Assembly (NCBI GenBank): GCA_963921335.3
Contig: CAWUFC020000001.1
Coordinates: forward strand, 1,984,001 to 2,048,000
DNA from: CAWUFC02 sp963921335
GTDB taxonomy: Bacteria > Pseudomonadota > Gammaproteobacteria > Pseudomonadales > Halieaceae
Length of the DNA: 64,000 nucleotides
Direction: 5' to 3'
In this document: one piece after another, positions 8,771 through 17,879 of the stretch
Position numbering within the stretch: position 1 is the stretch's first letter
Layout of the letters: the number at the start of each line of letters is the position of its first letter
Notes under the pieces: generated by a model
Seen by the model: the letters and a program-made list of their open reading frames with translations, nothing else
Database searches by the model: none
Told to the model about the DNA's origin: nothing
Made by a program: the position numbers and the translations under genes

Positions 8771-10915
8771 CTAGAACATCACGCGAAGACCGGCTTCAAT
8801 CGAACGGCCTGGCTCCGGCGCTAGATCACGCAGGTAGGAGGTGCTCAGTCGAATCTCTTCATCGGTGAGGTTCTTACCCTTGAGGAACACTTTAACTCCG
8901 CTGTCCGGCGATGAACCGAACATGTATTCAATGCCCGCATCCCAGCGGGTATACGCGTCGGTGGGCTCCTCGTTCATTCCGGGCTTGTCCTGCTCGGTCG
9001 CATGCAGAGCGCGCAGGAAGGTAAACAATTTCTGGTTACCCCAGTTTAACTCGGCGCCAACTCGGGCGGGAGGCAGGCGAGGCACATCACCCAGCTGATC
9101 CAGTTCGCCGCGGACAACATCCCCTTGCAGGATCAGGCCGAGCCGACCGCTGCCGACTTCAGCCAGGGTCATATTGGCCCTGATTTCGCCACCGTAGAAC
9201 TCAGCATCGTCCTGCACGTATTGCAGTACCGGTAATTCATCCACTTCCAGGCCTGTATTGGCCAGGGCGATGTAGTCCTTGAAGTCGTTATAGAAAATGC
9301 TGGCAGACAAGGTCATCCAGTCTGGCTGCCAGGTCAGGCTCAGGTCCAGGTTACGAGAGGTTTCCTGATCCAGGTCCTGGTCACCGATTTCAATCGATGC
9401 CGTAGCCGCGTGGGGTACCAGGTCTTCTTCGTCCATGGCCTCAACATTGGAGTACAGCTCTTCAGTGACCGGTGCGCGTTCGTTGCTGGAGAGACCGGCG
9501 CCCAGTGAGAGTTGCTCATTGATCGACCACAGCGCTGATATCGAGCCGCTCAGGTTGTCAAAGTCTCTGGATTCCGCCACAGGTGAATCCTGCGGATCGC
9601 GCTTAACGCGGTCATAACGCAGACCAAACTCAAAGGTCCAGTTGTCGCGGTGAAGGTCCTCGACGATGAACAGGCCGAATTCCTCGCTATCGGTTAGGGG
9701 CACGAAGGCCTCCTCACCAATTGCGGCGTACTCGTTGTCACGCCACTGCAAGCCAATAACGCCGTGCAGCGCGCCAATCTGTTTGTGCACCAGCTCCAGG
9801 CGTGTTTCCCAGGTGTCGTTCTCAAAGCGAGTGCCGGTTTCCTCACCTTCCAGCTCCACGTGCTCGTACTCAGTGCGAGTCAGGAAGCCGCGGAATACTT
9901 CAATGCCGGGAATGGCATCATGCAGGTGCAGGTTGGCATCGTAGCGCTTCTGCGCCATGTCGATGCGAATGAACTCTTCCTCTTCTTCGTCGCCATGCTC
10001 GTGATCATCCTCGTCATGATGCTCGTCTTCATCATGATGATCTTCGTCAGCGAACAGGTCCTCATCGTGATGCTCATCTTCATCATGATGGTCTTCATCA
10101 TCGTGGTGCTCATCTTTTTCATGGTGATGGCCGTGAGCGCCTGGAGGGATACCGTATTCGTTATCGAGCTTGCTGTAGGCCAGTCCAAAGAAACCCTTCT
10201 CAAAGTGAAAGGCACCGCCCAGGTTGTACTGAGAGGTCTCACCGTCGCTGTTCTCGATAATGCCATCGACCACTTCTTCATCCGGGTCTGGCTCCCGTTC
10301 TGCGGTGCCGGGGATTTCGACCTCTTCCCAGTCTCTCAACAAGCCGCTGGCGTGCAGAGTAAAGCGCTCGTTCCCCGCTTCAATGCGACCGACCAGTCCG
10401 TTCAGTTCCGAGGCGCTGTCATAGCGGTACTCAAAGCCACCCCGAGCACCATTCACTGCGGTAGTGGGAATACGGTTATCAAGTATATTCAACACGCCAC
10501 CAATGGCACCGCCGCCGTAGAGCAAGGTGGACGGGCCGCGTAATACTTCTACGCTGGTTGCCAGTAAGGGTTCTGCCGCAACCGCGTGATCGGCGCTGGA
10601 GTTAGACACGTCCGCGCTGAGGGTGCCGTTTTGCAGCACGGTGACACGAGGGCCCTGTTGACCCCGAATGACGGGCTGGCCCACGCCGGGGCCGAAAGAG
10701 GCATTGCTCAGGCCGGGCTGAAAAGCCAGAGTCTCACTGATGGTGGCCGCAGCTTCTCTTCGCAGTTCTTCTCCATTGAGCACAGTCACCGGCAGAGCGG
10801 TTTCGGCGGTTGCTTTGTGTATAGGTACGGAGACCAGAACGTGTTCCATCTGGTCGTCACTGGCATAGCTTTGGGTGCTGACGAGGGCCAGCACCGGCAC
10901 GAATTTCTTGTACAC
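8771..10915 (-). CDS. TonB-dependent receptor with His/Asp-rich metal loop (ZnuD-like)
   Basis: 714 residues: signal peptide (to about residue 18), plug domain (VLNGEELRREAAATISETLA to VEVLRGPSTLLYGGGAIGGV), then a 22-strand barrel ending GLRVMF. Around residues 258-320 an extracellular loop holds repeated HHDEDEHH-type units with more than twenty His plus many Asp and Glu. Such loops occur in zinc receptors of the ZnuD family and in copper receptors. The likely job is high-affinity uptake of zinc or another divalent metal across the outer membrane. The upstream small gene with His and CxxC is probably in the same transcript. Metal identity is inference. Confidence 0.88.
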   Translation of the reverse strand: MYKKFVPVLALVSTQSYASDDQMEHVLVSVPIHKATAETALPVTVLNGEELRREAAATISETLAFQPGLSNASFGPGVGQPVIRGQQGPRVTVLQNGTLSADVSNSSADHAVAAEPLLATSVEVLRGPSTLLYGGGAIGGVLNILDNRIPTTAVNGARGGFEYRYDSASELNGLVGRIEAGNERFTLHASGLLRDWEEVEIPGTAEREPDPDEEVVDGIIENSDGETSQYNLGGAFHFEKGFFGLAYSKLDNEYGIPPGAHGHHHEKDEHHDDEDHHDEDEHHDEDLFADEDHHDEDEHHDEDDHEHGDEEEEEFIRIDMAQKRYDANLHLHDAIPGIEVFRGFLTRTEYEHVELEGEETGTRFENDTWETRLELVHKQIGALHGVIGLQWRDNEYAAIGEEAFVPLTDSEEFGLFIVEDLHRDNWTFEFGLRYDRVKRDPQDSPVAESRDFDNLSGSISALWSINEQLSLGAGLSSNERAPVTEELYSNVEAMDEEDLVPHAATASIEIGDQDLDQETSRNLDLSLTWQPDWMTLSASIFYNDFKDYIALANTGLEVDELPVLQYVQDDAEFYGGEIRANMTLAEVGSGRLGLILQGDVVRGELDQLGDVPRLPPARVGAELNWGNQKLFTFLRALHATEQDKPGMNEEPTDAYTRWDAGIEYMFGSSPDSGVKVFLKGKNLTDEEIRLSTSYLRDLAPEPGRSIEAGLRVMF

Positions 10916-10947
10916 GATATTCTCCTAAAAGTTTGAAAGATGTTGGG

Positions 10948-11229
10948 TCAGGAGAATTGTTGCGGGGGAGCGCGTGCCTCGTAGCTATTGGTGAGATAGG
11001 TAGACGGCGCTGAACGCCTGGTGTTGGAGTGCTCGGTAAACGCGACAGGGACCGTCGCCTTTGGAGCCGCGTCGATGGCTGCCTGCTGGCTGTCGACCTG
11101 ACAGAGCACACAGTCCTGGCTAAGCTCATGATCTGCATGCATGTGACCCGCATCGATGAACTGCAGGGTCAGAAAACCGAGCAGGAACGCGCAGGTGAGC
11201 AGGGCAGATTGTGAGCGACGCCAATTCAT
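10948..11229 (-). CDS. Small DUF2946-like His/Cys protein
   Basis: 93 residues from the ATG at 11229; the frame is open further upstream, but this start gives a clean signal or anchor sequence (MNWRRSQSALLTCAFLLGFL). After it come HMHADHE and CVLCQ, a His cluster and a CxxC, as in DUF2946 proteins, which are often encoded beside TonB metal receptors. It sits 32 bases upstream of the His-rich receptor on the same strand, supporting a periplasmic metal-handling role. No recognisable Zur box was found upstream. Confidence 0.65.
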   Translation of the reverse strand: MNWRRSQSALLTCAFLLGFLTLQFIDAGHMHADHELSQDCVLCQVDSQQAAIDAAPKATVPVAFTEHSNTRRSAPSTYLTNSYEARAPPQQFS

Positions 11230-11282
11230 AGCCGGGCAAATGTAGCAGGGATATCCAAGGCCTGCAATGTCGCGGCTGCCTG

Positions 11283-12665
11283 TTACGACTCCGCCATGAC
11301 CGCTGCCAGGCGCTCTGGTCGACGCCAGACACCGCCCAGCAAGCGCCACATGTAGAACACGGCTATCACCAGGATTGAGGCCACGAAGACAATCCAGGAG
11401 GGCTCTGGCCCGTAACCCAGCATTCGAATCATGATCACCTGGATAACCAGCATCAGCCAGTGCAGGCTAATGGAAGTAATCATCAGCCAGCGGGTATCGC
11501 CGGCGCCACGCAATACCGCGCCAGATATCAACAGGGTGGCGTCCGCCATCATATAGCAGGCCAGCCCCAGCATCATGAAGCTGCCGATCTCGACGATGGC
11601 GCTGAAATCCTCGCCGGAGCCGGCGAATACCATAATCAGGTCGACCCTGAAAATAATGAACAGGGTGGCAAGAATGCCCGAGTAGGCCAGCGCCAGGCTG
11701 AAACCCGCCGTCATGATGCCATTGACCCGGCTCATATCGCCGGCGCCCACATAGCGCCCCACCAGGCTCATCACGCCGATGTGCAGGCCAATCATGGGGA
11801 CAAAGGACACCATGTCCCAGTTGAACACAATCGCCGCAGCCGCACCGTAGGTGATGCCAAAGCTCTGGAACAGCAGCAGGAACAGGTTAAAGGTGGCGAC
11901 ATTCATAAACATCTCAAAGCCGGAAGGAAAGCCCAGCCTGACATAGCGGCGCATGATGCCGGTGTCGAAATGGAATGAGGCCATGACCGAGAATTGTTGC
12001 CGATGCTGTTTCGACAGGTAGAAACCCAGGAACACGCACAGGGAAAACAAGGAGGCGATCACCGTGCCCCAGGCCGCACCCTAGATTCCCATCTCAGGGA
12101 AACCCCAGACGCCAAATACCAGCAAGTAAGACAATGGGATATTCAGCAGCACGCCCAGTACGTCGGCCACCATCACCACGCGAGTCCTGCCAATGCCGCT
12201 GAAATACGAACCGATGCATACTTTGGACAGATTAAACAGGGCGGCCAGCATCAGGATTTTGTAGTAGGACTGCTCCAGTACCACCTGCTCGGGTTCGTGG
12301 CCCATGGCTTCAAACAGCTGCAGTACGTAGTAGGCGATAATCGCAATCACCGGCAGGCTGGCCACCGCCATCATCAGACCCTGACTGACCACGCGTGGGC
12401 ACTTGTGGTGCTCGCCGGCGCCATAGTATTGGGCGACCAGAGCATTGGCGTAAGCCATCACACCCTGAAACAGTGCAATGCTGAAAAATGAGGCGACGCC
12501 GCCGCCCATGGCCGCAGCCATATAGACTGGACCCAGCAGTGACATAAACCAGCGATCGGCAAACACCATGGCCTCGAAAGAACCCTGGGAGACCACCATC
12601 GGCAGTGATATTTCCAGAAGCTGGCGCAAATCAGCGCGATTCAGTGTCAGTCGGGTTTTTGGCAT
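11283..12665 (-). pseudogene. MATE-family efflux transporter interrupted by an amber codon
   Basis: The two halves lie in the same frame and together give about 459 residues, the normal MATE length. The first (from ATG 12665) ends VWGFPEMGI at a TAG (12081-12083); the reading continues directly with GAAWGTVIASLFSL and the remaining helices to 11283. MATE proteins export cationic drugs or toxins with sodium or protons. A single base change (for example TGG or CAG to TAG) explains the break. No homopolymer is involved, so this is less easily a sequencing error than the other broken genes here. The second half also has a GTG at 12062 but no good start context. Confidence 0.85.
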
Positions 12666-12776
12666 GGGGCGGGGACTATCTACCTGCGGGGCAGGGATTG
12701 CAAGAACAGACTCTGTGAATTAATGGCGTGGTGTATGATTCCGCAGCTAACAACTGAACAGCATAGGGAAAACAGT

Positions 12777-13193
12777 ATGATCAGTGCCTACGACGTATCG
12801 ATAATCGCAGCGGGCGTATTTTTTCTGAATGGTCTGCTGACGGGGATCTGGAAGTTTCGCCAGATTGCTGCCAGCGACACCGCTACCGCTCACCCCTACG
12901 TGGATGTCGCTCATCGCTCATTGCTGTTATATGCCTTTGCAGCCTTATTGATCGCCGAGTTTGCACGCATCAGCCAGTTGCCCAACGTGGTGGAGTTAGT
13001 CGCCGCCTCAGCGGCCCTGTTGTATTTCGGACTGGCCATTACCACCTATATGATCCAGGGCTATAAACAGGAGACGGATAACCAGCTTCGAGAGATTACC
13101 CCTGCCACCAATCTCTTTATGTACTCACTGATAGCAGCGGAAGTGGGTGGCTTTGTTGTGCTGTTTTACGGCGCGTTGATTGAGCTGCTGTAG
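12777..13193 (+). CDS. Small membrane protein of unknown function
   Basis: 138 residues from the ATG at 12777, with AGGGAAA about ten bases upstream; an upstream GTG-type start in the open frame is less likely. Four hydrophobic stretches (about residues 5-25, 46-65, 70-95 and 112-136) suggest a four-helix inner-membrane protein. I do not recognise the family. It is the only plus-strand gene here, between the split MATE gene and the frameshifted MBL gene. Confidence 0.7.
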   Translation: MISAYDVSIIAAGVFFLNGLLTGIWKFRQIAASDTATAHPYVDVAHRSLLLYAFAALLIAEFARISQLPNVVELVAASAALLYFGLAITTYMIQGYKQETDNQLREITPATNLFMYSLIAAEVGGFVVLFYGALIELL

Positions 13194-13199
13194 TGTTGC

Positions 13200-14127
13200 T
13201 CAGTAACCGGGATAGAGTTCAAAGTTCCCGGTGGCTTCTTCCCAGCTCCGCTGGATCACAAAACTTCTGTCCAGGGTCATGATGGGGCCGAGGCTGATTA
13301 CGCCATAGCCTTCGTCTGCTGTGAGTCTGCCGTTGACCAGGGTGTCTGTCAGGCTGCCATCGATAGACGCAGCGTAGCTGCCGAGTTCGGCGAGCTCACC
13401 GATGAAGCTTTGAAACTGTCTCATGTCTTCGGCGCTGGCCAGTGGCCCGTGTCCGGGCATAATTTGCTCGAAGGGTAGGTCAAACAGCACGTCAAGAGTA
13501 TCCCCCCAGGCCTGGATGCTGCCTCCCGCCTCCAGGTCGATATTGGGGGTACAGCCGGTTGAAGAACAGGTCGCCGGTATGCAGGGTGCGGTCTTCAACA
13601 AACAAGACCACCAGGTCGCCGTCAGTATGCCCCCGGCCCGGGTGAAACAGGCGCAGCGTCTTGTTGCCAATCTCAATGACTTCCTCCAGCTCCACTGTCA
13701 CTTGCGGCAACAGTGCGGCGGCATCGCCAGAAAAGGTGGAGCTATCCAGTTGCAGCAGGTGATGCAGGGTGCGGCTGCTGGTATAGACCTGGGTGCCGGT
13801 TGGGAAGGCCGGATTGCCGTGGGTGTGATCAAGATGGTAGTGGGAATTGATGATGGCGGTCACCGGTTCCCCGGTCAGCTCTTGCGCCTGGCGCTGAATC
13901 GCCTCGCCCTGCACCGAGAAGGTGAGTGTATCGACGATGACGCTGCCGGCTCCAGTCCTGAGCACGGCTACATTGCCGCCGAATTCGTTGTGCAGCATGT
14001 ATAGATCGTCAGTGACCTGTTCGACCTCGAACTCGGTTAGAGAGGCATTGATGCTCCTATAAGCGACTGTCGCCAGTATCGCGAGTAGCAGGCCAGCAAC
14101 GAGCAGAATGCGCAGAGATTTTGACAT
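13200..14127 (-). pseudogene. Metallo-beta-lactamase-fold hydrolase, frameshifted in a C run
   Basis: The N-terminal part (ATG 14127) begins with a membrane or signal segment, then FGGNVAVL, HYHLDHTHGN, GRGHTDGDLVV and LHTGDLFFNRLYP. At the homopolymer 13545-13549 (five G on the plus strand) the frame is lost. In the other frame it continues NIDLEAGGSIQAWGDTL, IMPGHGPLASAED and on to the TAG end at 13200. Removing one base from the run restores one protein of about 308 residues. It follows the BVMO gene by six bases, so the two form an operon. Either a real lesion or a homopolymer read error. Confidence 0.85.
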
Positions 14128-14133
14128 GATCAA

Positions 14134-15636
14134 TCAGGCTGCAGTGCGAGTGGGTTCAACTTGTGCAGGCGGCGTGCTACTAAAGCTCAGGCTGCCATCG
14201 TCCAGCGCTCCTTCACGGAACATCTTTTTGTCTTTTTTGAAGTCCTGCGTGTTGAGCCAGGGCTGCTTGTCCCCCTGCATGGGGAAGGCATGCATCATGC
14301 GCTGCATGTAGCCAGAATCAAAGTCATCGATCCACGGGCGCTGGGGCATCGCAGACGCTACCGCAGCGTCGATGACTGGCACGACTTTTTGCGTGTTGGT
14401 CGCATCCATATGATTCAACACACGGCACACCCACTCGGCGGTGATATCAGAGCGCAGGGTCCAGGAGGCATTGATGTAGCCAAAGGTCGAGACCAGATTG
14501 GGCACCTCGGTTGTCATCAGGCCCTTATAGGTCCAGGTTTTGGATAGATCAATCGGCTGGCCGTCCACTTCCATATTCATCTCACCCATGACCACCAGGT
14601 TGAGGCCGGTGGCTGTGACGATGATATCTGCTTCCAGCTCAGCGCCGGATGTCAGGGCAATGCCCTTTTCGGTAAAGCGATCGATATGGTCGGTCACAAT
14701 ATCGGCTGTCCCGTCGCGCAGGACATTGAAAAAGTCATTGTCGGGCACCAGGCAGAGGCGCTGATCCCAGGGGTTGTAGGGCGGGGTGAGATGGGTGTCC
14801 ACATCGAAGTCGGGCCCCACCGCCTTGCGCACCCGCTTCATGATCATCTTCTTCAGACTTTCAGGATTATTGCGGGATTTATTGTAGACCCATTGCTGAA
14901 GCATGGTGTTCTTCCAGCGGGTGATGGCGTAGGCCCAGCTGTTGGGCAAAATCGCCCGCAGCACATTGGCAATACTGTCACGCCAGGGCTTGCTGGCCAT
15001 GTAAGTCGGCGTGCGCTGCAGCATGGTCACATGTGCCGCACCGCCCTCGAGCATGGCGGGTACCAGGGTGACAGCGGTTGCCCCGGAGCCGATAACGACC
15101 ACGCGCTTGCCGGTGTAATCAAGATCTTCTGGCCAGTGTTGGGGGTGGACGATCGTACCGTTGAAATCATCGCGACCCGCAAACTCGGGGGTGAAGCCCT
15201 GTTTGTAGCTGTAGTAACCAGAGCACATGAAGAGAAAGTTGCAGCTGAGCTGACTGGTTTCCCCGGTGTCGGGATTCCGGGTGGTCAGGGTCCAACTGGA
15301 ATCTGCGCTGGACCAGGAAGCATGTTCCAGCCTTTGCTGATATCGGATATGCGGCAGGATGTTGTTTTCAGTTGCTGTGTCTTCAATATAGGAGCGAATG
15401 GAGGGGCCCTCTGCGATGGCCTTGTCATCGATCCAGGGTTTGAAGTTGTAGCCGAGTGTGTGCATGTCGCTGTCGGAGCGTATGCCAGGGTAGCGAAACA
15501 GGTCCCAGGTACCGCCCATGGCGGTGCGGGATTCCAGAATGGTGTAGCGTTTGCCGGGGCAGTGGTCCTGCAGGTGTTTGGCTGCGCCGATGCCCGACAG
15601 ACCGGCACCGACGATGATCACGTCGAAGTGTTCCAT
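14134..15636 (-). CDS. Flavin monooxygenase, Baeyer-Villiger type
   Basis: 500 residues with an FAD motif GAGLSGIGAA near residue 11, then GGTWDLFRYPGIRSDSDMHT, and a second Rossmann motif GSGATAVTLVPAM for NADPH. Between them FNGTIVHPQHWP fits the FxGxxxHxxxWP/D fingerprint of type I Baeyer-Villiger monooxygenases. Such enzymes insert oxygen next to a ketone, giving esters or lactones, including steroids and cyclic ketones. The start at 15636 has GAGGG about eight bases upstream. The MBL-fold gene follows six bases later and could open a product, though it is broken as read. Confidence 0.9.
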   Translation of the reverse strand: MEHFDVIIVGAGLSGIGAAKHLQDHCPGKRYTILESRTAMGGTWDLFRYPGIRSDSDMHTLGYNFKPWIDDKAIAEGPSIRSYIEDTATENNILPHIRYQQRLEHASWSSADSSWTLTTRNPDTGETSQLSCNFLFMCSGYYSYKQGFTPEFAGRDDFNGTIVHPQHWPEDLDYTGKRVVVIGSGATAVTLVPAMLEGGAAHVTMLQRTPTYMASKPWRDSIANVLRAILPNSWAYAITRWKNTMLQQWVYNKSRNNPESLKKMIMKRVRKAVGPDFDVDTHLTPPYNPWDQRLCLVPDNDFFNVLRDGTADIVTDHIDRFTEKGIALTSGAELEADIIVTATGLNLVVMGEMNMEVDGQPIDLSKTWTYKGLMTTEVPNLVSTFGYINASWTLRSDITAEWVCRVLNHMDATNTQKVVPVIDAAVASAMPQRPWIDDFDSGYMQRMMHAFPMQGDKQPWLNTQDFKKDKKMFREGALDDGSLSFSSTPPAQVEPTRTAA

Positions 15637-15699
15637 CTTCTCACCCTCTTACTCGTTGGGTGATAGTGTACTTAAAGCAGGTGCTTTAATCTAGCTTTT

Positions 15700-17184
15700 T
15701 CAGGTGCCGCAAAAGGTCTGGTGAACCTGCTGTTCGGGGCGTGGTGGTAACGCATATTCCGAGAATTCTTCATTATATTCAAAAGGTTGGCATGTAACTG
15801 CCAGCAACTCCTGGAACTTGTCCAAACTCTCCTCGCCCACGGCTGAGGCTATGGCAGCCTCAACCAGGTGATTGCGGGGAATAAACACTGGATTCACCTG
15901 ATACATGTTGCGCTGCAGATCCGTGGCACCGATAGTCTGGTCGCTGAGTCGTGCTCGCCAGGAGCCCAGCCACTGATCAAAATCACCGGGCAGTTCATAG
16001 ATAGCACTGATGCCAGGGCCGGCATCGGTATTAACGAGATCGGCAAGCCGGCGAAAACAGAGGGTAAAGTCGGCCCTGGTTTCCGCCATAACCGTTAGCA
16101 GGTCCTGCATGAGTTGCTCGTCTTCCTCGCGCAGCTCCGCCAGCCCCAGTTTTTTGGCCATGCCCCCGTTATGACTGTGAAGGAATAAGTCGGGGTAGCG
16201 ATCGATCGCTGCCTGCGCGCCGGCAATGGCGGCTTCTTCATCATCGTCGATCAGTGGCAACAGACACTGTGCCAGACAGCTCAAGTTCCAGTGGCCGATG
16301 GACGGCTGGTTGCGATAAGCATATCGACCGCCGTGATCGATAGAACTGAACACGGTGTCGGGATTGAAGTCGTCCATGAACGCACAGGGACCATAGTCGA
16401 TGGTTTCGCCGCTGATAAGGACATTGTCGGTATTCATTACCCCGTGGATGAATCCAAGCAATTGCCAGTGGGCAATCAGCTGCGCCTGCTTTTCTACAAC
16501 AGCCTCCAGCAAAGCCAGTGCAGGGTTGGACTGTTGCTGTGTAGCGTGTGGGTAGTGTCGTTGCAGGCTGTGTTGTACCAACAGTTCCAGCGCTTCGCGA
16601 TCCTGGCGTGCGGCAAAATACTGGAAGGTGCCAATGCGAATGTGGCTGGAGGCGACCCGCGCGAGAACCGCTCCGGGCAGAGCGCTGTCCCGATAAACCG
16701 GTGCGCCGGTAGTTGCCGCGGCCAGGCTGCGGGAAGTGGGAACACCCAGCGCATACATGGCCTCGCTCACTATATATTCGCGCAACACCGGCCCAAGGGG
16801 TGCCCGACCATCGCCGCCGCGTGACCAATGCGTTGGCCCGGAGCCCTTCAGCTGGATGTCATAGCGCTGACCATTGTCTGCGACCACCTCACCCAGCAGG
16901 ATAGCTCGACCATCACCCAACTGCGGGTTCCAGCTGCCAAACTGGTGCCCGGCATAGGCCGCCGATATGGGCTCGGCCCCTGGCGGCATTAGATTGCCGG
17001 CAACCATGGCGACCCCGTCCTCTGCCTGCAGCCACAGTGGATCGATGCCCAGCTGTCGAGATAATGATTCATTCACAGCGATACCTGCGGGAGCAGGTAC
17101 CGGTTCGGGCTGTTGTTGACTGTAAAAACGCTCCGGCAGCCGGGCATAGGTGTTGTCAAAAGGAATCGGTTGGCGTTGGTTCAC
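15700..17184 (-). CDS. selO: Protein adenylyltransferase SelO (YdiU family)
   Basis: 494 residues from a GTG at 17184 that overlaps the gst stop as GTGA, which marks translational coupling; the longer open frame from a TTG at 17223 is less likely. Family blocks: FDNTYARLPERFY at the N-terminus, AYAGHQFGSWNPQLGDGRAI, GSGPTHWSRGGDGRAPLGPV, HGVMNTDNVLI and IDYGPCAFMDDF. SelO is a pseudokinase fold that AMPylates proteins in the oxidative-stress response. The C-terminus FCGT keeps a cysteine near the end, where animal homologues have selenocysteine. The gst neighbour fits a redox role. Confidence 0.93.
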   Translation of the reverse strand: MNQRQPIPFDNTYARLPERFYSQQQPEPVPAPAGIAVNESLSRQLGIDPLWLQAEDGVAMVAGNLMPPGAEPISAAYAGHQFGSWNPQLGDGRAILLGEVVADNGQRYDIQLKGSGPTHWSRGGDGRAPLGPVLREYIVSEAMYALGVPTSRSLAAATTGAPVYRDSALPGAVLARVASSHIRIGTFQYFAARQDREALELLVQHSLQRHYPHATQQQSNPALALLEAVVEKQAQLIAHWQLLGFIHGVMNTDNVLISGETIDYGPCAFMDDFNPDTVFSSIDHGGRYAYRNQPSIGHWNLSCLAQCLLPLIDDDEEAAIAGAQAAIDRYPDLFLHSHNGGMAKKLGLAELREEDEQLMQDLLTVMAETRADFTLCFRRLADLVNTDAGPGISAIYELPGDFDQWLGSWRARLSDQTIGATDLQRNMYQVNPVFIPRNHLVEAAIASAVGEESLDKFQELLAVTCQPFEYNEEFSEYALPPRPEQQVHQTFCGT

Positions 17185-17783
17185 AGCTGGGTACTCGGTC
17201 TTTGTCTGAAATCCTGCAACCAACGCATGATATTGCCGTGCGTATGGTGTGCCTTCAGGTCGAAGAACTCTGCAAATTGCAGGGCGGCAAATAATGTACA
17301 GTCTGCGATGGATATACGCTCGCCGGCGACAAAAGGATGGTCGGCAATCACAGCATCCACGTGCGGCAGGCTGTTTTCCAGCATGCCCATGGCGGCGTCG
17401 GCAACGGCTGGACGCGAGGGTAGGCCGAGCGGGCTGTTACTGTTGTGGATATAGCGTGCCACATGGGTCAGTACACCGAGGTCTGCCTGTCGTTCTATTT
17501 GCCGAATATGGGCCCGCTGGCGCGGTGTCGCCCCAATCAGGCAAGGCTCGGGGTACAGCTCCTCCAGGTATTCCATGATGGTCAGGCTTTCGGTGATACA
17601 GCTGCCGTCATCCAGCTCAAGTACAGGTAGTGATCCACGTGGATTTCTTGCCAGGTGAGCATCAGAGCGCTGCTCTCCGTCTCGCAGGCTGACCTCGACC
17701 AGATCCAGCTCAATACCTTTCTCACGGACAAAGGTAATGACCTTAGTAGGATTGGGAGCAACGGGAAAATAATAGAGTTTCAT
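17181..17783 (-). CDS. Glutathione S-transferase
   Basis: 200 residues: an N-terminal thioredoxin-like domain (LYYFPVAPNPTKV, NPRGSLPVLELDDGSCITESLTIMEYLEE, with the cis-Pro and SLTI glutathione-binding turn) and an all-helical C-terminal domain with the ISIADCTLFAAL capping motif. It conjugates or reduces substrates with glutathione in the cytoplasm. The first residues do not show a clear catalytic Ser or Cys; Tyr4/Tyr5 are candidates. It is translationally coupled to selO downstream. Confidence 0.9.
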   Translation of the reverse strand: MKLYYFPVAPNPTKVITFVREKGIELDLVEVSLRDGEQRSDAHLARNPRGSLPVLELDDGSCITESLTIMEYLEELYPEPCLIGATPRQRAHIRQIERQADLGVLTHVARYIHNSNSPLGLPSRPAVADAAMGMLENSLPHVDAVIADHPFVAGERISIADCTLFAALQFAEFFDLKAHHTHGNIMRWLQDFRQRPSTQL

Positions 17784-17823
17784 CGTTCTATCTTAACAGC
17801 AGACAGACTGGTTGAGACTTCAT

Positions 17824-17850
17824 AAAGAAAAGGGCCGGCAAAGCCGGCCC
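17824..17850 (-). terminator. Rho-independent terminator after the fasciclin gene
   Basis: On the minus strand an eight-base-pair GC stem (GGGCCGGC with GCCGGCCC, 17832-17850, three-base loop) is followed by TTTTCTTT. It begins 29 bases after the fasciclin stop codon and ends that transcript before gst. Confidence 0.85.
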
Positions 17851-17879
17851 TGAAGAATGAGAGCAGGAAACGCAAGCTC

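Noticed and set aside
10000..10130. CRISPR- or minisatellite-like repeats
   Set aside because: The repeats are in-frame His/Asp/Glu codons of the receptor loop, not spaced palindromic units.
9764..10543. Long plus-strand frame (259 residues) opposite the TonB receptor
   Set aside because: It is the shadow of the His/Asp-rich coding stretch; it has runs of Val, Met, Ile and Phe caused by the reverse complement of the repeats, and no family likeness.
14686..15663. 325-residue plus-strand frame over the monooxygenase
   Set aside because: Antisense shadow; no motif, while the minus strand carries FAD, NADPH and BVMO motifs.
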